From CAZNEZ01 sp964572475 (GTDB lineage Bacteria; Bacillota; Clostridia; Lachnospirales; Lachnospiraceae), in the NCBI GenBank assembly GCA_964572475.1, contig CAZNEZ010000018.1, positions 1-34,365 of the forward strand: a DNA stretch of 34,365 nucleotides. Reading direction: 5' to 3'. The notes below the pieces were generated by a model, which worked only from the letters and a program-made list of their open reading frames with translations, made no database searches and was not told where the DNA came from. Positions 22,838 through 33,500 of this stretch are shown piece after piece. Position 1 is the stretch's first letter, and every line of letters begins with the position of its first letter. A program made the position numbers and the translations under genes.

Positions 22838-24742
22838 ATGAGAATAACAGACTTAATTAACAAACAGAGTGTATCACTTGATGCACAAGTTAGTAGTAAG
22901 AAAGAGGCATTAGACACAATTATTGCTTTAATGGACAAATCAGGAAAGATATCAAATCTTGATGAGTATAAGGCAAAAGTTTATGCAAGAGAAGAAGAGG
23001 GAACAACAGGAATAGGTGAGGGAATCGCCATTCCACATGGCAAATGTGATGCAGTAAAAGAACCAGGACTTGCAGCAATGGTTGTAAAAAATGGAGTGGA
23101 CTTTGACTCATTAGATAATCAGCCAGTATATTTAGCATTTTTAATAGCAGCTCCAAATACAGAGGATAATGTCCATCTTGATTTACTGAGTAAACTTTCA
23201 GTTTTAATGATGAATGAAAAGTTTGTAGATGACCTGAAAAATGCTAAAACTGTTGATGAATTTATTAATATCATAGATAAAGCAGAAGCAGAATCAGATT
23301 CAAAAGAAGAAAGAAATTTGAATGGTAATGTAAAATGCCGTATTCTGGCAGTAACAGGATGTCCTACAGGAATTGCGCATACTTATATGGCAGCAGAAGC
23401 ATTAGAGAAAAAAGCAAAGGAACTCGGATGTAGTATTAAAGTAGAAACAAGAGGCTCTGGTGGCGCGAAGAATCTACTTACAGCAGAAGAGATATCTACA
23501 GCTGATTGTATAATTGTAGCAGCAGATACCAAAGTTCCAATGGATAGATTTGCAGGCAAAAAGGTTATTGAAGTTCAGGTATCAGATGGAATTAGCAAGT
23601 CTGAAGAACTAATTAAGAAAGCTATGTCAGGAGATGTGAAAATTTACAAATCTAAAGGAGAAGAGAATACTCAAAAGCAAGAAGGAGGAAGTTTCTTACA
23701 TCAGATTTATACACATCTTATGAATGGCGTTTCACATATGTTACCATTTGTTATTGGCGGTGGTATTCTCATTGCATTAGCATTTTTATTAGATGATTAT
23801 TCATTAAATCCTTCAAACTTTGGTATGAATACACCAGTTGCAGCATTTTTTAAGACAATAGGTGGAGCAGCGTTCTCATTTATGTTACCAGTTCTTGCTG
23901 GATATATTGCGATGAGCATAGCTGATAGGCCGGGACTTGTTGTAGGTTTTGTTGGAGGATATATTGCACAGATAGGATACACATTTACAAATCTGGATTC
24001 AACAAAGACAATTCCAGCAGGATTCTTAGGAGCTTTACTGGCAGGTTTTATAGCAGGATATCTTGTACTTGGAATTAGAAAGCTGTGTGATTATCTACCA
24101 GAGAGCCTTGAGGGACTAAAACCAATACTTATCTATCCTTTAGTAGGTGTACTTGGAATTGGAGTTATTATGTGTGCGATTAATCCAGCAGTAGCAGGGC
24201 TTAATACAGCTTTAACTAACGGACTTAATTCAATGGGTGGCAGCAGCAAAATATTACTTGGATGTATTGTAGCAGGAATGATGGCAATTGATATGGGTGG
24301 TCCATTTAATAAAGCAGCTTATGTATTTGGTACAGGAGCAATTGCGAATGGTAACTATGATATTATGGCAGCAGTTATGATAGGCGGTATGGTTCCACCG
24401 ATTGCAATTGCACTTTCAACAACATTTTGTAAAAATAAATGGTCAAAATCAGATAGAAAAGCAGGAATTGTTAATTATATCATGGGATTATGCTTTATAA
24501 CAGAAGGAGCCATTCCGTTTGCGGCAGCAGATCCTATTAGAGTAATTCCATCCTGTATAGTTGGAGCAGCAGTAGCTGGAGGACTTTCAATGGCATTTAA
24601 ATGTACACTTATGGCACCTCATGGTGGAGTATTTGTATTCCCAGTAGTTGGAAATGCATTGTTATACCTTGCAGCATTGGCAGTAGGCTGTGTGGTCGGA
24701 GCATTAATGCTTAGTGCATTAAAGAAAAAAGTAGTAGAATAA
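22838..24742 (+). CDS. fruA: Fructose PTS transporter, EIIABC fusion
   Basis: 634-residue permease-kinase that imports fructose as fructose-1-phosphate. EIIA (~1-150) with phospho-H67 in GIAIPHGKC, EIIB (~165-262) with phospho-C175 in VTGCPTGIAHTYMAAE, and EIIC (~283-630) with about eight to ten membrane spans (GVSHMLPFVIGGGILIAL, AIDMGGPFNKAAY, ITEGAIPFAAADP). All three phosphotransfer residues and transport motifs are present and length is typical. Start ATG 22838 with AGAAGGAGG just upstream. Phosphate should come from the HPr and EI encoded directly downstream. Confidence 0.97.
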   Translation: MRITDLINKQSVSLDAQVSSKKEALDTIIALMDKSGKISNLDEYKAKVYAREEEGTTGIGEGIAIPHGKCDAVKEPGLAAMVVKNGVDFDSLDNQPVYLAFLIAAPNTEDNVHLDLLSKLSVLMMNEKFVDDLKNAKTVDEFINIIDKAEAESDSKEERNLNGNVKCRILAVTGCPTGIAHTYMAAEALEKKAKELGCSIKVETRGSGGAKNLLTAEEISTADCIIVAADTKVPMDRFAGKKVIEVQVSDGISKSEELIKKAMSGDVKIYKSKGEENTQKQEGGSFLHQIYTHLMNGVSHMLPFVIGGGILIALAFLLDDYSLNPSNFGMNTPVAAFFKTIGGAAFSFMLPVLAGYIAMSIADRPGLVVGFVGGYIAQIGYTFTNLDSTKTIPAGFLGALLAGFIAGYLVLGIRKLCDYLPESLEGLKPILIYPLVGVLGIGVIMCAINPAVAGLNTALTNGLNSMGGSSKILLGCIVAGMMAIDMGGPFNKAAYVFGTGAIANGNYDIMAAVMIGGMVPPIAIALSTTFCKNKWSKSDRKAGIVNYIMGLCFITEGAIPFAAADPIRVIPSCIVGAAVAGGLSMAFKCTLMAPHGGVFVFPVVGNALLYLAALAVGCVVGALMLSALKKKVVE

Positions 24743-24788
24743 TAGATATAATAAACAATTAATCAATAGCATACGAAAGGAGATTACT

Positions 24789-25046
24789 ATGAAGACATTC
24801 AATTATATAATTAAGGATAAAGAGGGAATTCATGCAAGACCAGCAGGAATGGTTGTTAAAGCAGCTTCAGGATTGAAATCAGACATTACAATAGTAAAAG
24901 GTGAAAAGTCAGGAGATGCAAAAAGAATATTTGCAGTAATGGGACTTGGAGTAAAATGTGGAGATGAAATAACTGTAAATGCTTCTGGTGAAGATGAAAA
25001 TACAGCTATTGAAGCAATAGAGAAGGTTTTCAAAGAAAACTTATAG
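24789..25046 (+). CDS. HPr-family phosphocarrier protein with Arg at position 46
   Basis: 85 residues, full HPr length. It carries phosphate from EI to the EIIA domains on H15 (GIHARPAG, intact). The loop that normally holds regulatory Ser46 (K-S-I-M-G-V-M-S-L-G in Bacillus) reads KRIFAVMGLG, so residue 46 is Arg. HPr kinase should not be able to phosphorylate it, and it should not act as a CcpA co-repressor. It is therefore probably an operon-dedicated phosphocarrier, and a second, regulated HPr may exist elsewhere. Start ATG 24789 with AAAGGAG upstream; the EI gene starts 13 bases after its stop. Confidence 0.93.
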   Translation: MKTFNYIIKDKEGIHARPAGMVVKAASGLKSDITIVKGEKSGDAKRIFAVMGLGVKCGDEITVNASGEDENTAIEAIEKVFKENL

Positions 25047-25058
25047 CGAGGGTACGAT

Positions 25059-26678
25059 ATGAAAACATGTGTTGGTAAAAGTGCATATATTGGAATTGCA
25101 ATAGGTAAGATAAAAGTATATGAGAAAAATGAACAGCAAATTAAGCGTAAGAAGATAGAGAATGTGGACGCAGAGATTGACAGATTCTTAAAGAGCAAAG
25201 AAGAGGCGGTAAAACAACTAGAAGAATTATATCAAAAAGCTCTTAAAGAAGTAGGAGAGTCCAATGCTATGATATTCCAGATTCATCAGATGATGCTTGA
25301 TGATGGAGATTACCTTGATTCAATTGAGAATATTATTAGAACTCAGGAGTTAAATGCGGAATATGCAGTAGCAACCACCAGCGATAATTTTGCCAATATG
25401 TTTACTGCTATGGATGATGAATATATGCAAGGCCGTGCAGCTGACGTTAAAGATATCTCTGAAAGAGTAATAACTATTCTTACGGGAAAAAGCATAGGAG
25501 CAAGGGAATATGATGAGCCAGTTATAATTGTAGCAAGGGATCTTGCACCAAGTGAGACGGTTCAACTAGATAAAGACAAAGTATTAGCATTTGTAACATC
25601 ACAAGGCTCTGTAAATTCACATACAGCAATCCTTGCAAAAACTATGAATATTCCAGCAATTGTATCAACAGATGTAGATATTAGTGAAGAGTTAAATGGA
25701 AAATTAGCAGTAGTAGATGGATTTGAGGGCAAAATGTATATTGAGCCGGACGAAATTATTCTTAAAGAAAAGACAAAGAAATTAGAAGAACTTAAAGAAA
25801 AACAAAGATTATTACAGAACTTAAAAGGTAAAGAAAATATAACAAGCACAGGTCAGAAAGTAATGGTGTATGCTAATATCGGTAATGTTAAAGACTTAGC
25901 ATCAGTTCTTCAAAATGATGCAGGAGGAATAGGTTTATTCAGAAGTGAGTTCTTATATTTGGAAAAAACAGATTTCCCTACAGAAGAAGAACAGTTTCTT
26001 ATATACAAATCCGTAGCTGAAACTATGGCTGGCAAAAGGGTAATTATCAGAACACTTGATATAGGCGCAGATAAGCAAGCAGATTATTTTAATATGGACA
26101 AAGAAGAAAATCCTGCAATGGGTGTTAGAGCCATAAGAATATGTCTTACAAGACCAGAAATATTTAAAACGCAGTTAAGGGCGCTGTTTAGAGCAAGTGT
26201 ATATGGCAAGATTGCAATTATGTATCCAATGATTACTTCGCTTGGAGAAGTAAAAAGGATAAAAGAGATTGTAGCTGGGGTGAAAAAAGAGTTAGACAGT
26301 CAGATGGTTCCGTATAACAAGGAGATTGAACAGGGCATAATGATTGAGACACCAGCAGCAGTTATGATTAGTGATATTCTGGCAAATGAAGTGGACTTCT
26401 TTAGTATTGGAACAAATGACCTTACACAGTATACACTGGCAATTGATAGACAGAATCCTAAGTTAGACGAATTCTATGATTCACATCACGAAGCTGTGTT
26501 AAGAATGATTAAGCTTACAGCCCAGAATGCACATAAAGCAGGAATTTGGATTGGTATATGTGGAGAACTTGGAGCAGATTTAGAACTTACAGAAGAATTT
26601 TTGAATTATGGAATAGATGAATTGTCAGTATCACCATCCAGAATATTACCACTTAGAGAGAAAATCAGAAGCATATAA
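25059..26678 (+). CDS. ptsI: PTS enzyme I, phosphoenolpyruvate-protein phosphotransferase
   Basis: 539 residues. It takes phosphate from phosphoenolpyruvate and passes it to HPr. N-terminal HPr-binding and phosphohistidine domain with active H188 in SQGSVNSHTAI (canonical position 189), then the PEP-binding barrel: GIGLFRSEFLYL, the region around DIGADKQADYF, and SIGTNDLTQY, with the active Cys at 501 in GICGELGAD. Length is slightly short of the usual ~570 but no domain is missing. Start ATG 25059 with GAGGG upstream. Last gene of the fru operon, followed by a strong terminator. If it is the only EI in the genome, all PTS uptake would depend on this promoter. Confidence 0.96.
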   Translation: MKTCVGKSAYIGIAIGKIKVYEKNEQQIKRKKIENVDAEIDRFLKSKEEAVKQLEELYQKALKEVGESNAMIFQIHQMMLDDGDYLDSIENIIRTQELNAEYAVATTSDNFANMFTAMDDEYMQGRAADVKDISERVITILTGKSIGAREYDEPVIIVARDLAPSETVQLDKDKVLAFVTSQGSVNSHTAILAKTMNIPAIVSTDVDISEELNGKLAVVDGFEGKMYIEPDEIILKEKTKKLEELKEKQRLLQNLKGKENITSTGQKVMVYANIGNVKDLASVLQNDAGGIGLFRSEFLYLEKTDFPTEEEQFLIYKSVAETMAGKRVIIRTLDIGADKQADYFNMDKEENPAMGVRAIRICLTRPEIFKTQLRALFRASVYGKIAIMYPMITSLGEVKRIKEIVAGVKKELDSQMVPYNKEIEQGIMIETPAAVMISDILANEVDFFSIGTNDLTQYTLAIDRQNPKLDEFYDSHHEAVLRMIKLTAQNAHKAGIWIGICGELGADLELTEEFLNYGIDELSVSPSRILPLREKIRSI

Positions 26679-26685
26679 GTACTTG

Positions 26686-26725
26686 AATAGTACAGGGAAT
26701 GTTACATAATCCCTGTACTATTTTA
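26686..26725 (+). terminator. Rho-independent terminator of the fru operon
   Basis: Perfect 13-bp stem 26686-26698 with 26710-26722 (core AGTACAGGGA), 11-nt loop, ending in TTTT. 7 bases after ptsI. Confidence 0.88.
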
Positions 26726-26726
26726 C

Positions 26727-26771
26727 ATCATAGGAGATTACGCAGCAATCATAGGAAATTACCTTGCAGCA
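26727..26771 (+). repeat. Imperfect tandem duplication upstream of gltX
   Basis: ATCATAGGAGATTAC-GCAGCA (26727-26747) is followed directly by ATCATAGGAAATTAC-CTT-GCAGCA (26748-26771). The units are 21 and 24 nt, differing by one substitution and a 3-nt insertion, and end 3 bases before the gltX -35 box. Confidence 0.8.
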
Positions 26772-26774
26772 GGG

Positions 26775-26803
26775 TTGTTTTTATTATTTTAATGATATAT
26801 AAT
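26775..26803 (+). promoter_or_regulatory. Promoter of gltX
   Basis: TTGTTT (26775-26780), exact 17-bp spacer, TATAAT (26798-26803). Predicted start near 26810, leader ~58 nt, which passes the non-preferred ATG at 26817. Confidence 0.75.
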
Positions 26804-26867
26804 AATACCTACGAAAATGAAAACCATTACAACATGGAATAATGGATATATAAGAATGGAGATTGTT

Positions 26868-28322
26868 ATGAGCCAGAAGATAAGAACAAGATTTGCACCA
26901 AGCCCAACAGGAAGAATGCATGTAGGTAATTTAAGAACAGCACTTTATGAGTACCTAATCGCTAAACATGAAGGTGGAGATTTTATTTTAAGAATAGAAG
27001 ATACTGACCAGGAGAGATTTGTAGAAGGAGCACTTGAAATTATTTATCATACATGTGCAGAGACAGGTCTTATACATGATGAAGGACCAGACAAAGATGG
27101 CGGATTTGGACCATATGTTCAAAGTGAGCGTCAGGCATCAGGAATGTATCTGGAATATGCTAAGAAGCTAATAGAAAAAGGTGAGGCATATTACTGCTTC
27201 TGCGACAAAGAGAGACTTGAATCACTTAAACAGACTATAGAAGATAAAGAGATTATTGTATATGATAAACATTGTCTTGGCCTTAGTAAGGAAGAGATTG
27301 AAGATAAGCTTGCATCAGGAGTTCCTTATGTTATCAGACAGAATAATCCACAGGAGGGAACAACTACATTCCATGATGACATTTATGGTGAGATTACAGT
27401 TGATAATTCAGAATTAGACGATATGATTCTGATTAAGTCAGATGGATATCCAACATATAATTTTGCAAATGTTATTGATGATCACCTTATGGAGATTACA
27501 CACGTTGTTCGTGGTAATGAATATATCTCATCTTCACCAAAATATCAGAGATTATATGATGCATTTGGATGGCAGTCACCAGTTTATGTACATCTTCCAC
27601 TTATTACAGATGAGAACCATAAGAAGTTGAGTAAAAGATGTGGACATTCATCATATGAAGACCTTATAGAGCAGGGATTTGTTAAAGAAGCAGTAGTTAA
27701 TTTTATTGCACTGCTTGGTTGGAGTCCAGAAGAGAATAAAGAGATATTTACACTTGAAGAATTGATAAAAGAGTTTGACTATCACAAGATTAATAAGTCA
27801 CCTTCAGTATTTGATATTGTTAAACTCAAATGGATGAATGGTGAATATATTAAAGCTATGGATAGTGATAGCTATTATGAACTTGCTATGCCATATATAA
27901 AAGAAGTAATAACTAAGGAACTTGATCTTAAGAAGATATTAGATCTTGTTAAGACTAGAATAGAAGTGTTTACTGATATAAAAGACCAAGTTGATTTCTT
28001 TGAAGAACTTCCAGAATATGATATTGAGATGTATACACATAAGAAGATGAAGACTAATTCAGAGAATTCATTAGAGATTCTTAAGGAAGAGTTAGAGATA
28101 TTAGAAGCCGAAGATGATTACTCAATTGATGCACTTCATGACAGGATTATGTCTTATATAGCTGGTAAAGAGATTAAAAATGGTACAGGTCTGTGGCCAC
28201 TTAGAACAGCAGTATCAGGTAAACAGTCAACTCCTGGCGGAGCATTTGAGATAATGGAGATATTAGGCAAAGATGAGAGCTTAAGACGTATAAGAGTTGG
28301 AATTGATATGTTAAGCAAATAA
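26868..28322 (+). CDS. gltX: Glutamyl-tRNA synthetase
   Basis: 484-residue class Ib synthetase that charges tRNA-Glu, and in many Firmicutes also tRNA-Gln for later amidation. HIGH-type motif in PSPTGRMHVGNLRTAL (residues 11-26) and KLSKR at 253-257. FILRIEDTDQERF and the C-terminal anticodon-binding helices are present; length is typical. Start ATG 26868 (MSQKIRTRFAPSPTG) with GGAG at 26858-26861. In-frame ATGs at 26817 and 26856 would add residues not seen in the family. It is followed by 84 bases with an AT hairpin (28359-28378, GAAA loop) but no T run, so the helicase gene may be co-transcribed. Confidence 0.96.
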   Translation: MSQKIRTRFAPSPTGRMHVGNLRTALYEYLIAKHEGGDFILRIEDTDQERFVEGALEIIYHTCAETGLIHDEGPDKDGGFGPYVQSERQASGMYLEYAKKLIEKGEAYYCFCDKERLESLKQTIEDKEIIVYDKHCLGLSKEEIEDKLASGVPYVIRQNNPQEGTTTFHDDIYGEITVDNSELDDMILIKSDGYPTYNFANVIDDHLMEITHVVRGNEYISSSPKYQRLYDAFGWQSPVYVHLPLITDENHKKLSKRCGHSSYEDLIEQGFVKEAVVNFIALLGWSPEENKEIFTLEELIKEFDYHKINKSPSVFDIVKLKWMNGEYIKAMDSDSYYELAMPYIKEVITKELDLKKILDLVKTRIEVFTDIKDQVDFFEELPEYDIEMYTHKKMKTNSENSLEILKEELEILEAEDDYSIDALHDRIMSYIAGKEIKNGTGLWPLRTAVSGKQSTPGGAFEIMEILGKDESLRRIRVGIDMLSK

Positions 28323-28406
28323 GAATCATACAAATACACGATATGATAAATGTTATTGTATATATGGAAACATATATATCATCATAGAAGGGGCTTATGA
28401 ATAGAT

Positions 28407-30398
28407 ATGTCATTTAATGAATCACAATCAAAGGCAATCTGCCATACCACAGGACCTGCATTAGTTTTAGCAGGTCCTGGTTCTGGTAAAACTCTCGTAT
28501 TAACACATAGAATTAAGCATCTTATAGAAGAATGTGGAGTTAATCCATCTAACATACTCGTAATAACATTTACAAAGGCGGCTGCTAATGAGATGCAGGA
28601 AAGATTTGAAAAACTGAGTGATAAAGGAAGCAATTGCGTGACCTTTGGTACATTTCATGCAGTTTTTTTTAAGATACTTAAATATGCATATAGCTTTAGT
28701 GCAGATAATATTTTAAGAGAAGATCAAAGACTGACTATTATCAGAGAAATCATTGATAAGCATGAACTTGAAATTGATGATATGAATGAATTTGTTAGTG
28801 GTATTTTAAGTGAGATTAGCTGCGTCAAAGGAGAAATGATTAGTTTAGACAGTTACTATTCTAAAAACTGTGCTGAAGAGATATTTAAAAAGATATTTAA
28901 AGATTATGACTCAAGACTAAGAAGGAGTAATCTTGTAGACTTTGATGATATGTTAGTAATGTGCTATGAATTATTAACAAAAAGAGCAGATATCCTTAAT
29001 GCATGGCAGAATAAATATAAATATATTCTTATAGATGAATTTCAGGATATTAACAGAGTACAGTATGAGGTAATTAAATTATTAGCACTTCCAGAGAATA
29101 ACATATTTATTGTAGGTGATGATGACCAGTCCATATATAGATTTAGAGGTGCTAAGCCTGAAATTATGCTTAATTTTGAGAAAGATTATAAGAATTGTAA
29201 AAAGATTCTTTTAGATATTAATTATCGCTCGACACCTCAGATTGTAAAAGCATCTGGAAGAGTGATTAAGAATAATAAAAATAGATTTGATAAACAAATA
29301 AGCGCAAATAATTCAGAGGGAGATAATGTTATAATTAAGACATTTAAAGAGCCTAAAGAGGAAAGCGATGCAATAGTACAAGACATGTACAGACTTATTG
29401 GAGCGGGTTACAGTTATACAGATATGGCAGTTATTTATAGAACCAATACAGGCCCAAGAGCATTATTGCAAAAAGTAATGGAGTATAATATTCCATTTCA
29501 TATGAAAGATAGTCTGCCCAATATATATGAACATTGGATAGCAAAAAATATAATAGCATATATAAATATTGCTATGGGAAGCACAAAAAGAAGCGATTAT
29601 CTTCAGATTATTAATAGACCAAAAAGGTATATAGCAAGGGACTTACTTAGTACGTCAGAAATAGATTTGTATGAACTTAAAATGCATTTTAAAGATAAAG
29701 ACTGGATGGTCTTAAAGGTTGAACAGTTAGAGTATAATTTGTCTATGTTGTCCCAAATGAACCCATATTCAGCTATTAATTATATTAGGAATGGAATAGG
29801 ATATGAATCATATCTTAAGGAATATGCTGATTATAGACGCATTAAGGCAGAAGAGCTGATTGAAGTTTTAGATGAACTTATGGAGTCTGCTAAAGGATAT
29901 AATACATATTCAGAATGGTTTATGCATATCGAGGCGTATGGAGAGGCGCTTAGAAAACAAATCAGGGATAAGAATATCAACAAAGAGGGAATTGAACTTA
30001 CTACCATGCATAGTTCAAAAGGCTTAGAATATAAGATTGTATTTATTATTGATGCAAATGAGGGAGTAACACCACATAATAAAGCATTTTTGGAAGAAGA
30101 TATGGAAGAAGAGAGAAGAATGTTTTATGTTGCAATGACTAGAGCTAAAGAAAAATTATATGTATATAATGTTCAGGACAGATATGGAAAGAGCCTTATG
30201 AAGTCTAGATTTGTAGGTGAGATTCTGTGTGATATGGAGGATTATAAGGTAGATACAATCATTTTACATAAAAAATATGGTGAGGGTAAAATAATAAAAG
30301 TAGATTTACCAAAAGCAGAAATCTGGTTTCCAAGTATTAGAAAAAAGCTTGTTATTGATATAAAATATACTGCTGCAGAGGGAATTATTAAAATTTAA
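28407..30398 (+). CDS. UvrD/PcrA-like superfamily 1A DNA helicase
   Basis: 663 residues, somewhat shorter than PcrA or UvrD (~720-750). All SF1A motifs are visible: Walker A AGPGSGKT (22-29), Ia TFTKAAANEM, II IDEFQD, III GDDDQSIYRFRGA, IV INYRS, V TTMHSSKGLEY, VI VAMTRAKEKL. The C terminus (HKKYGEGKIIKVDLPKAEIWF...) is the Tudor-like domain of UvrD/PcrA. Likely role: 3'-5' unwinding in excision repair and removal of RecA or RNA polymerase. With its reduced size it may be a second UvrD-like paralogue rather than the essential PcrA. Start ATG 28407. The AGAAGGGG at 28386-28393 is 13 bases away, with a short micro-ORF (28397-28417) starting between them. Confidence 0.93.
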   Translation: MSFNESQSKAICHTTGPALVLAGPGSGKTLVLTHRIKHLIEECGVNPSNILVITFTKAAANEMQERFEKLSDKGSNCVTFGTFHAVFFKILKYAYSFSADNILREDQRLTIIREIIDKHELEIDDMNEFVSGILSEISCVKGEMISLDSYYSKNCAEEIFKKIFKDYDSRLRRSNLVDFDDMLVMCYELLTKRADILNAWQNKYKYILIDEFQDINRVQYEVIKLLALPENNIFIVGDDDQSIYRFRGAKPEIMLNFEKDYKNCKKILLDINYRSTPQIVKASGRVIKNNKNRFDKQISANNSEGDNVIIKTFKEPKEESDAIVQDMYRLIGAGYSYTDMAVIYRTNTGPRALLQKVMEYNIPFHMKDSLPNIYEHWIAKNIIAYINIAMGSTKRSDYLQIINRPKRYIARDLLSTSEIDLYELKMHFKDKDWMVLKVEQLEYNLSMLSQMNPYSAINYIRNGIGYESYLKEYADYRRIKAEELIEVLDELMESAKGYNTYSEWFMHIEAYGEALRKQIRDKNINKEGIELTTMHSSKGLEYKIVFIIDANEGVTPHNKAFLEEDMEEERRMFYVAMTRAKEKLYVYNVQDRYGKSLMKSRFVGEILCDMEDYKVDTIILHKKYGEGKIIKVDLPKAEIWFPSIRKKLVIDIKYTAAEGIIKI

Positions 30399-30466
30399 CA
30401 AGCTCTAAGAATAGGAAAAAGAGTTACTTTATTGTGAAATAAAAATATTATATGTATTACGTTCTA

Positions 30467-30475
30467 TGGTATAAT
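30467..30475 (+). promoter_or_regulatory. Extended -10 promoter for the large hybrid kinase
   Basis: TGGTATAAT: extended -10 plus consensus TATAAT at 30470-30475. No good -35 box is seen at the expected distance, as is common for extended -10 promoters. Predicted start near 30482, leader ~33 nt. Confidence 0.6.
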
Positions 30476-30514
30476 ATAGCAAATATGTAATTCATAGAAA
30501 GGCATGATGATTAT

Positions 30515-33500
30515 ATGCTATGTTCAATTAAAAGAGGAGAAATTAAATTAATTAAATATTTAAAGTGTTTTTCTATAACAGTATTATTAATATTGCTTAT
30601 GATTCCACATACAATGATAAGTGCAGCTGATAATGCAATTATACCTGATGATGATATTACGACTAAGGATTCGGGTAAGAATGTGCTGGTGCTTAATTCT
30701 TATGCATATGATTGGGAGAGTGTTCCTAAACAGATAGATGGTATTAAGTCTATATTAGCAGATGAAGCTATATTAGACTATATTTTTATGGATACTAAAC
30801 ACCTGGATTCAAAAGTGTCTGAAAAGCAAACATATCAGCTAATTAATACTAAGATAGATAATGGCAGTAAATATGATTTGATATTAGCATGTGATGATGC
30901 AGCCCTTGATTTTGTACTTAAGTATAAGGAAGAGTTATTTAAAGATATTCCTATTGTATTTGAAGGAATTAATACAGAAAAAAAAGCATACTCAGCTGCA
31001 TCTGACGGGAATATGACAGGAATAGTTGAAAGTTTTCCTATGGAAGAAACAATTGAGCTTGCCATGAAACTGTATCCTCAGGCAACAAAAGTTGTTGCTA
31101 TTTCAGATAAAACAGTATCTGGTCAGGGTTCTTTAGAACAGTTTTATGATGCTAAAGAGTATATCCCACAATTAGAATTTGAAGATATTAATATGTCGGA
31201 GATGAATAAAGAAGAGATTAGTAATATAATATCCTCATATGGAACGGATACAATTTTGCTGTATCTTATGTTTACTCAGGATAAGACAGGGGCTATCTAC
31301 ACAACAACTCAGGCAGTAGAATTAATAACTAATAGTGCAAGGATACCTGTATTTAAAGCAGATGAGGTAGGTATAGGATGCGGACTTCTTGGAGGAGATG
31401 CAGTTTCATATTATGATATGGGTGCTGATGCAGCTAAGATGGCTAAGAGTATATTATCAGGTAATGATATTAAGAATATTCCTATTCAGATAGTTAAAGC
31501 TAAGTATTCGATAGATTATGATGTCATGAATAAATACAACCTTAAGGAAAAAGACTTTCCCGAAACTACAGATTTTATTAATAAGGATATTACCTTTTTT
31601 GAAGAAAATAAGACATTTGTTATTTCAATTATTATTATTTTTAGTATATTGCTACTTGTTGTTGCGTATGTCAGTTATGATAATAATAAAAGAGGACGTC
31701 TTATAAAAGAAATTAGGGATAAGGACGAACTTCTAAATAGCCTTATGGATAGAATACCAGGTGGGATAGGCATATTTACGGTAGAATCTGGAGAGACTGC
31801 TATTGAATATTTGAATGATGGTTATTATAGTCTGCTTAATATTGATAGAATAAGCCGTGAAGCAATATATGGTAAATCATTATTAAATACCATTATGGAA
31901 GAGGATAGAAATGGATTACTAATTAAGATACAGGAAGTAGTAGAGGGCATAAAAACTATAGTAGATTACGATATGCGTATAATTGTTGATAATAATAAAT
32001 ACAAATGGATTAACCTAAAAGCCAGAATAGTAGAATCTGAAGGTGAAAAGACAGTATTTTATGCTTCATTTAATGATGTTGATGATATGGTATTGGCGCA
32101 TGAACAGATTAAAGAGAGTGAGGCTGAACTTAAGGTTGCAATAAATCATTCGGGTATGAAGTTTTGGCAATATTTTCCTAGTACACACACTTCGATTCAA
32201 GGTTATAAGGTAAGATATGAGTTTGGTGTACCAGAAGTTATGGAGAATTTCCCGGACTCATGGATTGCGTTAGGAATAACACATCCAGATGATATTGGAG
32301 CTATGATAAAGATGCACGAAAGAATTGATAATGGAGAAAGAACAGCTACATGTGAAATTAGACTAAAATATGGCGATAATTATAGCTGGGAGAGGCTCCG
32401 CTATACAACTATTATAAATACTAAGGGTAAGATAATCAAAGCAATTGGTACTTCAGAGAACCTGGATGCATATAAAGACTTGGAAGAAAGATTTATGATT
32501 TCTACTATTCAATCGGGATTTTTTGCATGGATATATGATATAAAGGAAAAAACAATTATTCAGGATAAAAATACTAGAGATATTTATGGTTATGGTCATA
32601 TTATAAGAAATGTACCAGATTGTTTTAAAACAATGGAAGCTATTCATGATGATGATATACATCTTGTAAACGAGATGTATCAAAGAATAAGTGATGGTGA
32701 AAAAACAGTATCTTGTACTGCAAGATGGAAAAGACCATATTCGGAGGAATATTGGTGGAGCAAGATAATTTATACGGTAATCAATGATAAAGAGGGTAAG
32801 CCTATAAAGGCATTTGGAACATCTATAGATGTAACCGAGCAGAAGAAACTTGAAAAGAGATTCGAGGAAGAACTGGTAAGACGTCAGGTGCTTGAGGAAA
32901 ATGTTATAGCTTCAGGCTGCTATAATGTTACACAGAATATTATTATTGAATACTATGCAAAAGAAATCATAGTAGGGAAATCACTATTATCAATGACTAT
33001 GGAAGAATCAGCTTTAGAGATTATTAAGCAGACACCATCTGTTATAGATAAGGGTAATATAGTATCATTATGCAGCCAAGAGTCATTTGCTCAGAAGTTT
33101 ATAGATGGAGAAACACAATTTGGGATTGAATATAGAAGAAATATGTCAGATGGTACTTTAAAATGGGTATCAACAATGATTAATCTGGTTAAGAATCCTG
33201 AAACCAATGATATTATGGGATTTGTTTATACTTATGATGTGGATGAAGAGAAAAAAGAACAGATGACATTGGAAAGTATAGTGGATGAAGAAGTAGACTT
33301 TGTATCATATTTAGATTTGAATGATAATAGCAATCATCTTATTAAAATTGGTGCTTCAATTACATTATTACCACCAAAAGAGGCATGTGACTTTGACAAG
33401 ATGAATGAAGAATATATTCCACAATATGTATACAAAGAGGATAGAAAGCTATGCTATGAAGAATTTTATTCTAAGAATATTGTAGATAATCTTAAAAATG

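Noticed and set aside
22199..22938. Antisense open frames across the fru genes and similar antisense frames elsewhere.
   Set aside because: They are shadows of strongly supported + strand genes, with no ribosome sites or recognisable domains.
30399..30466. Possible terminator after the helicase gene (GCTCT ... AGAG).
   Set aside because: The stem is only four to five bases with a long loop and no T run; not enough to call.
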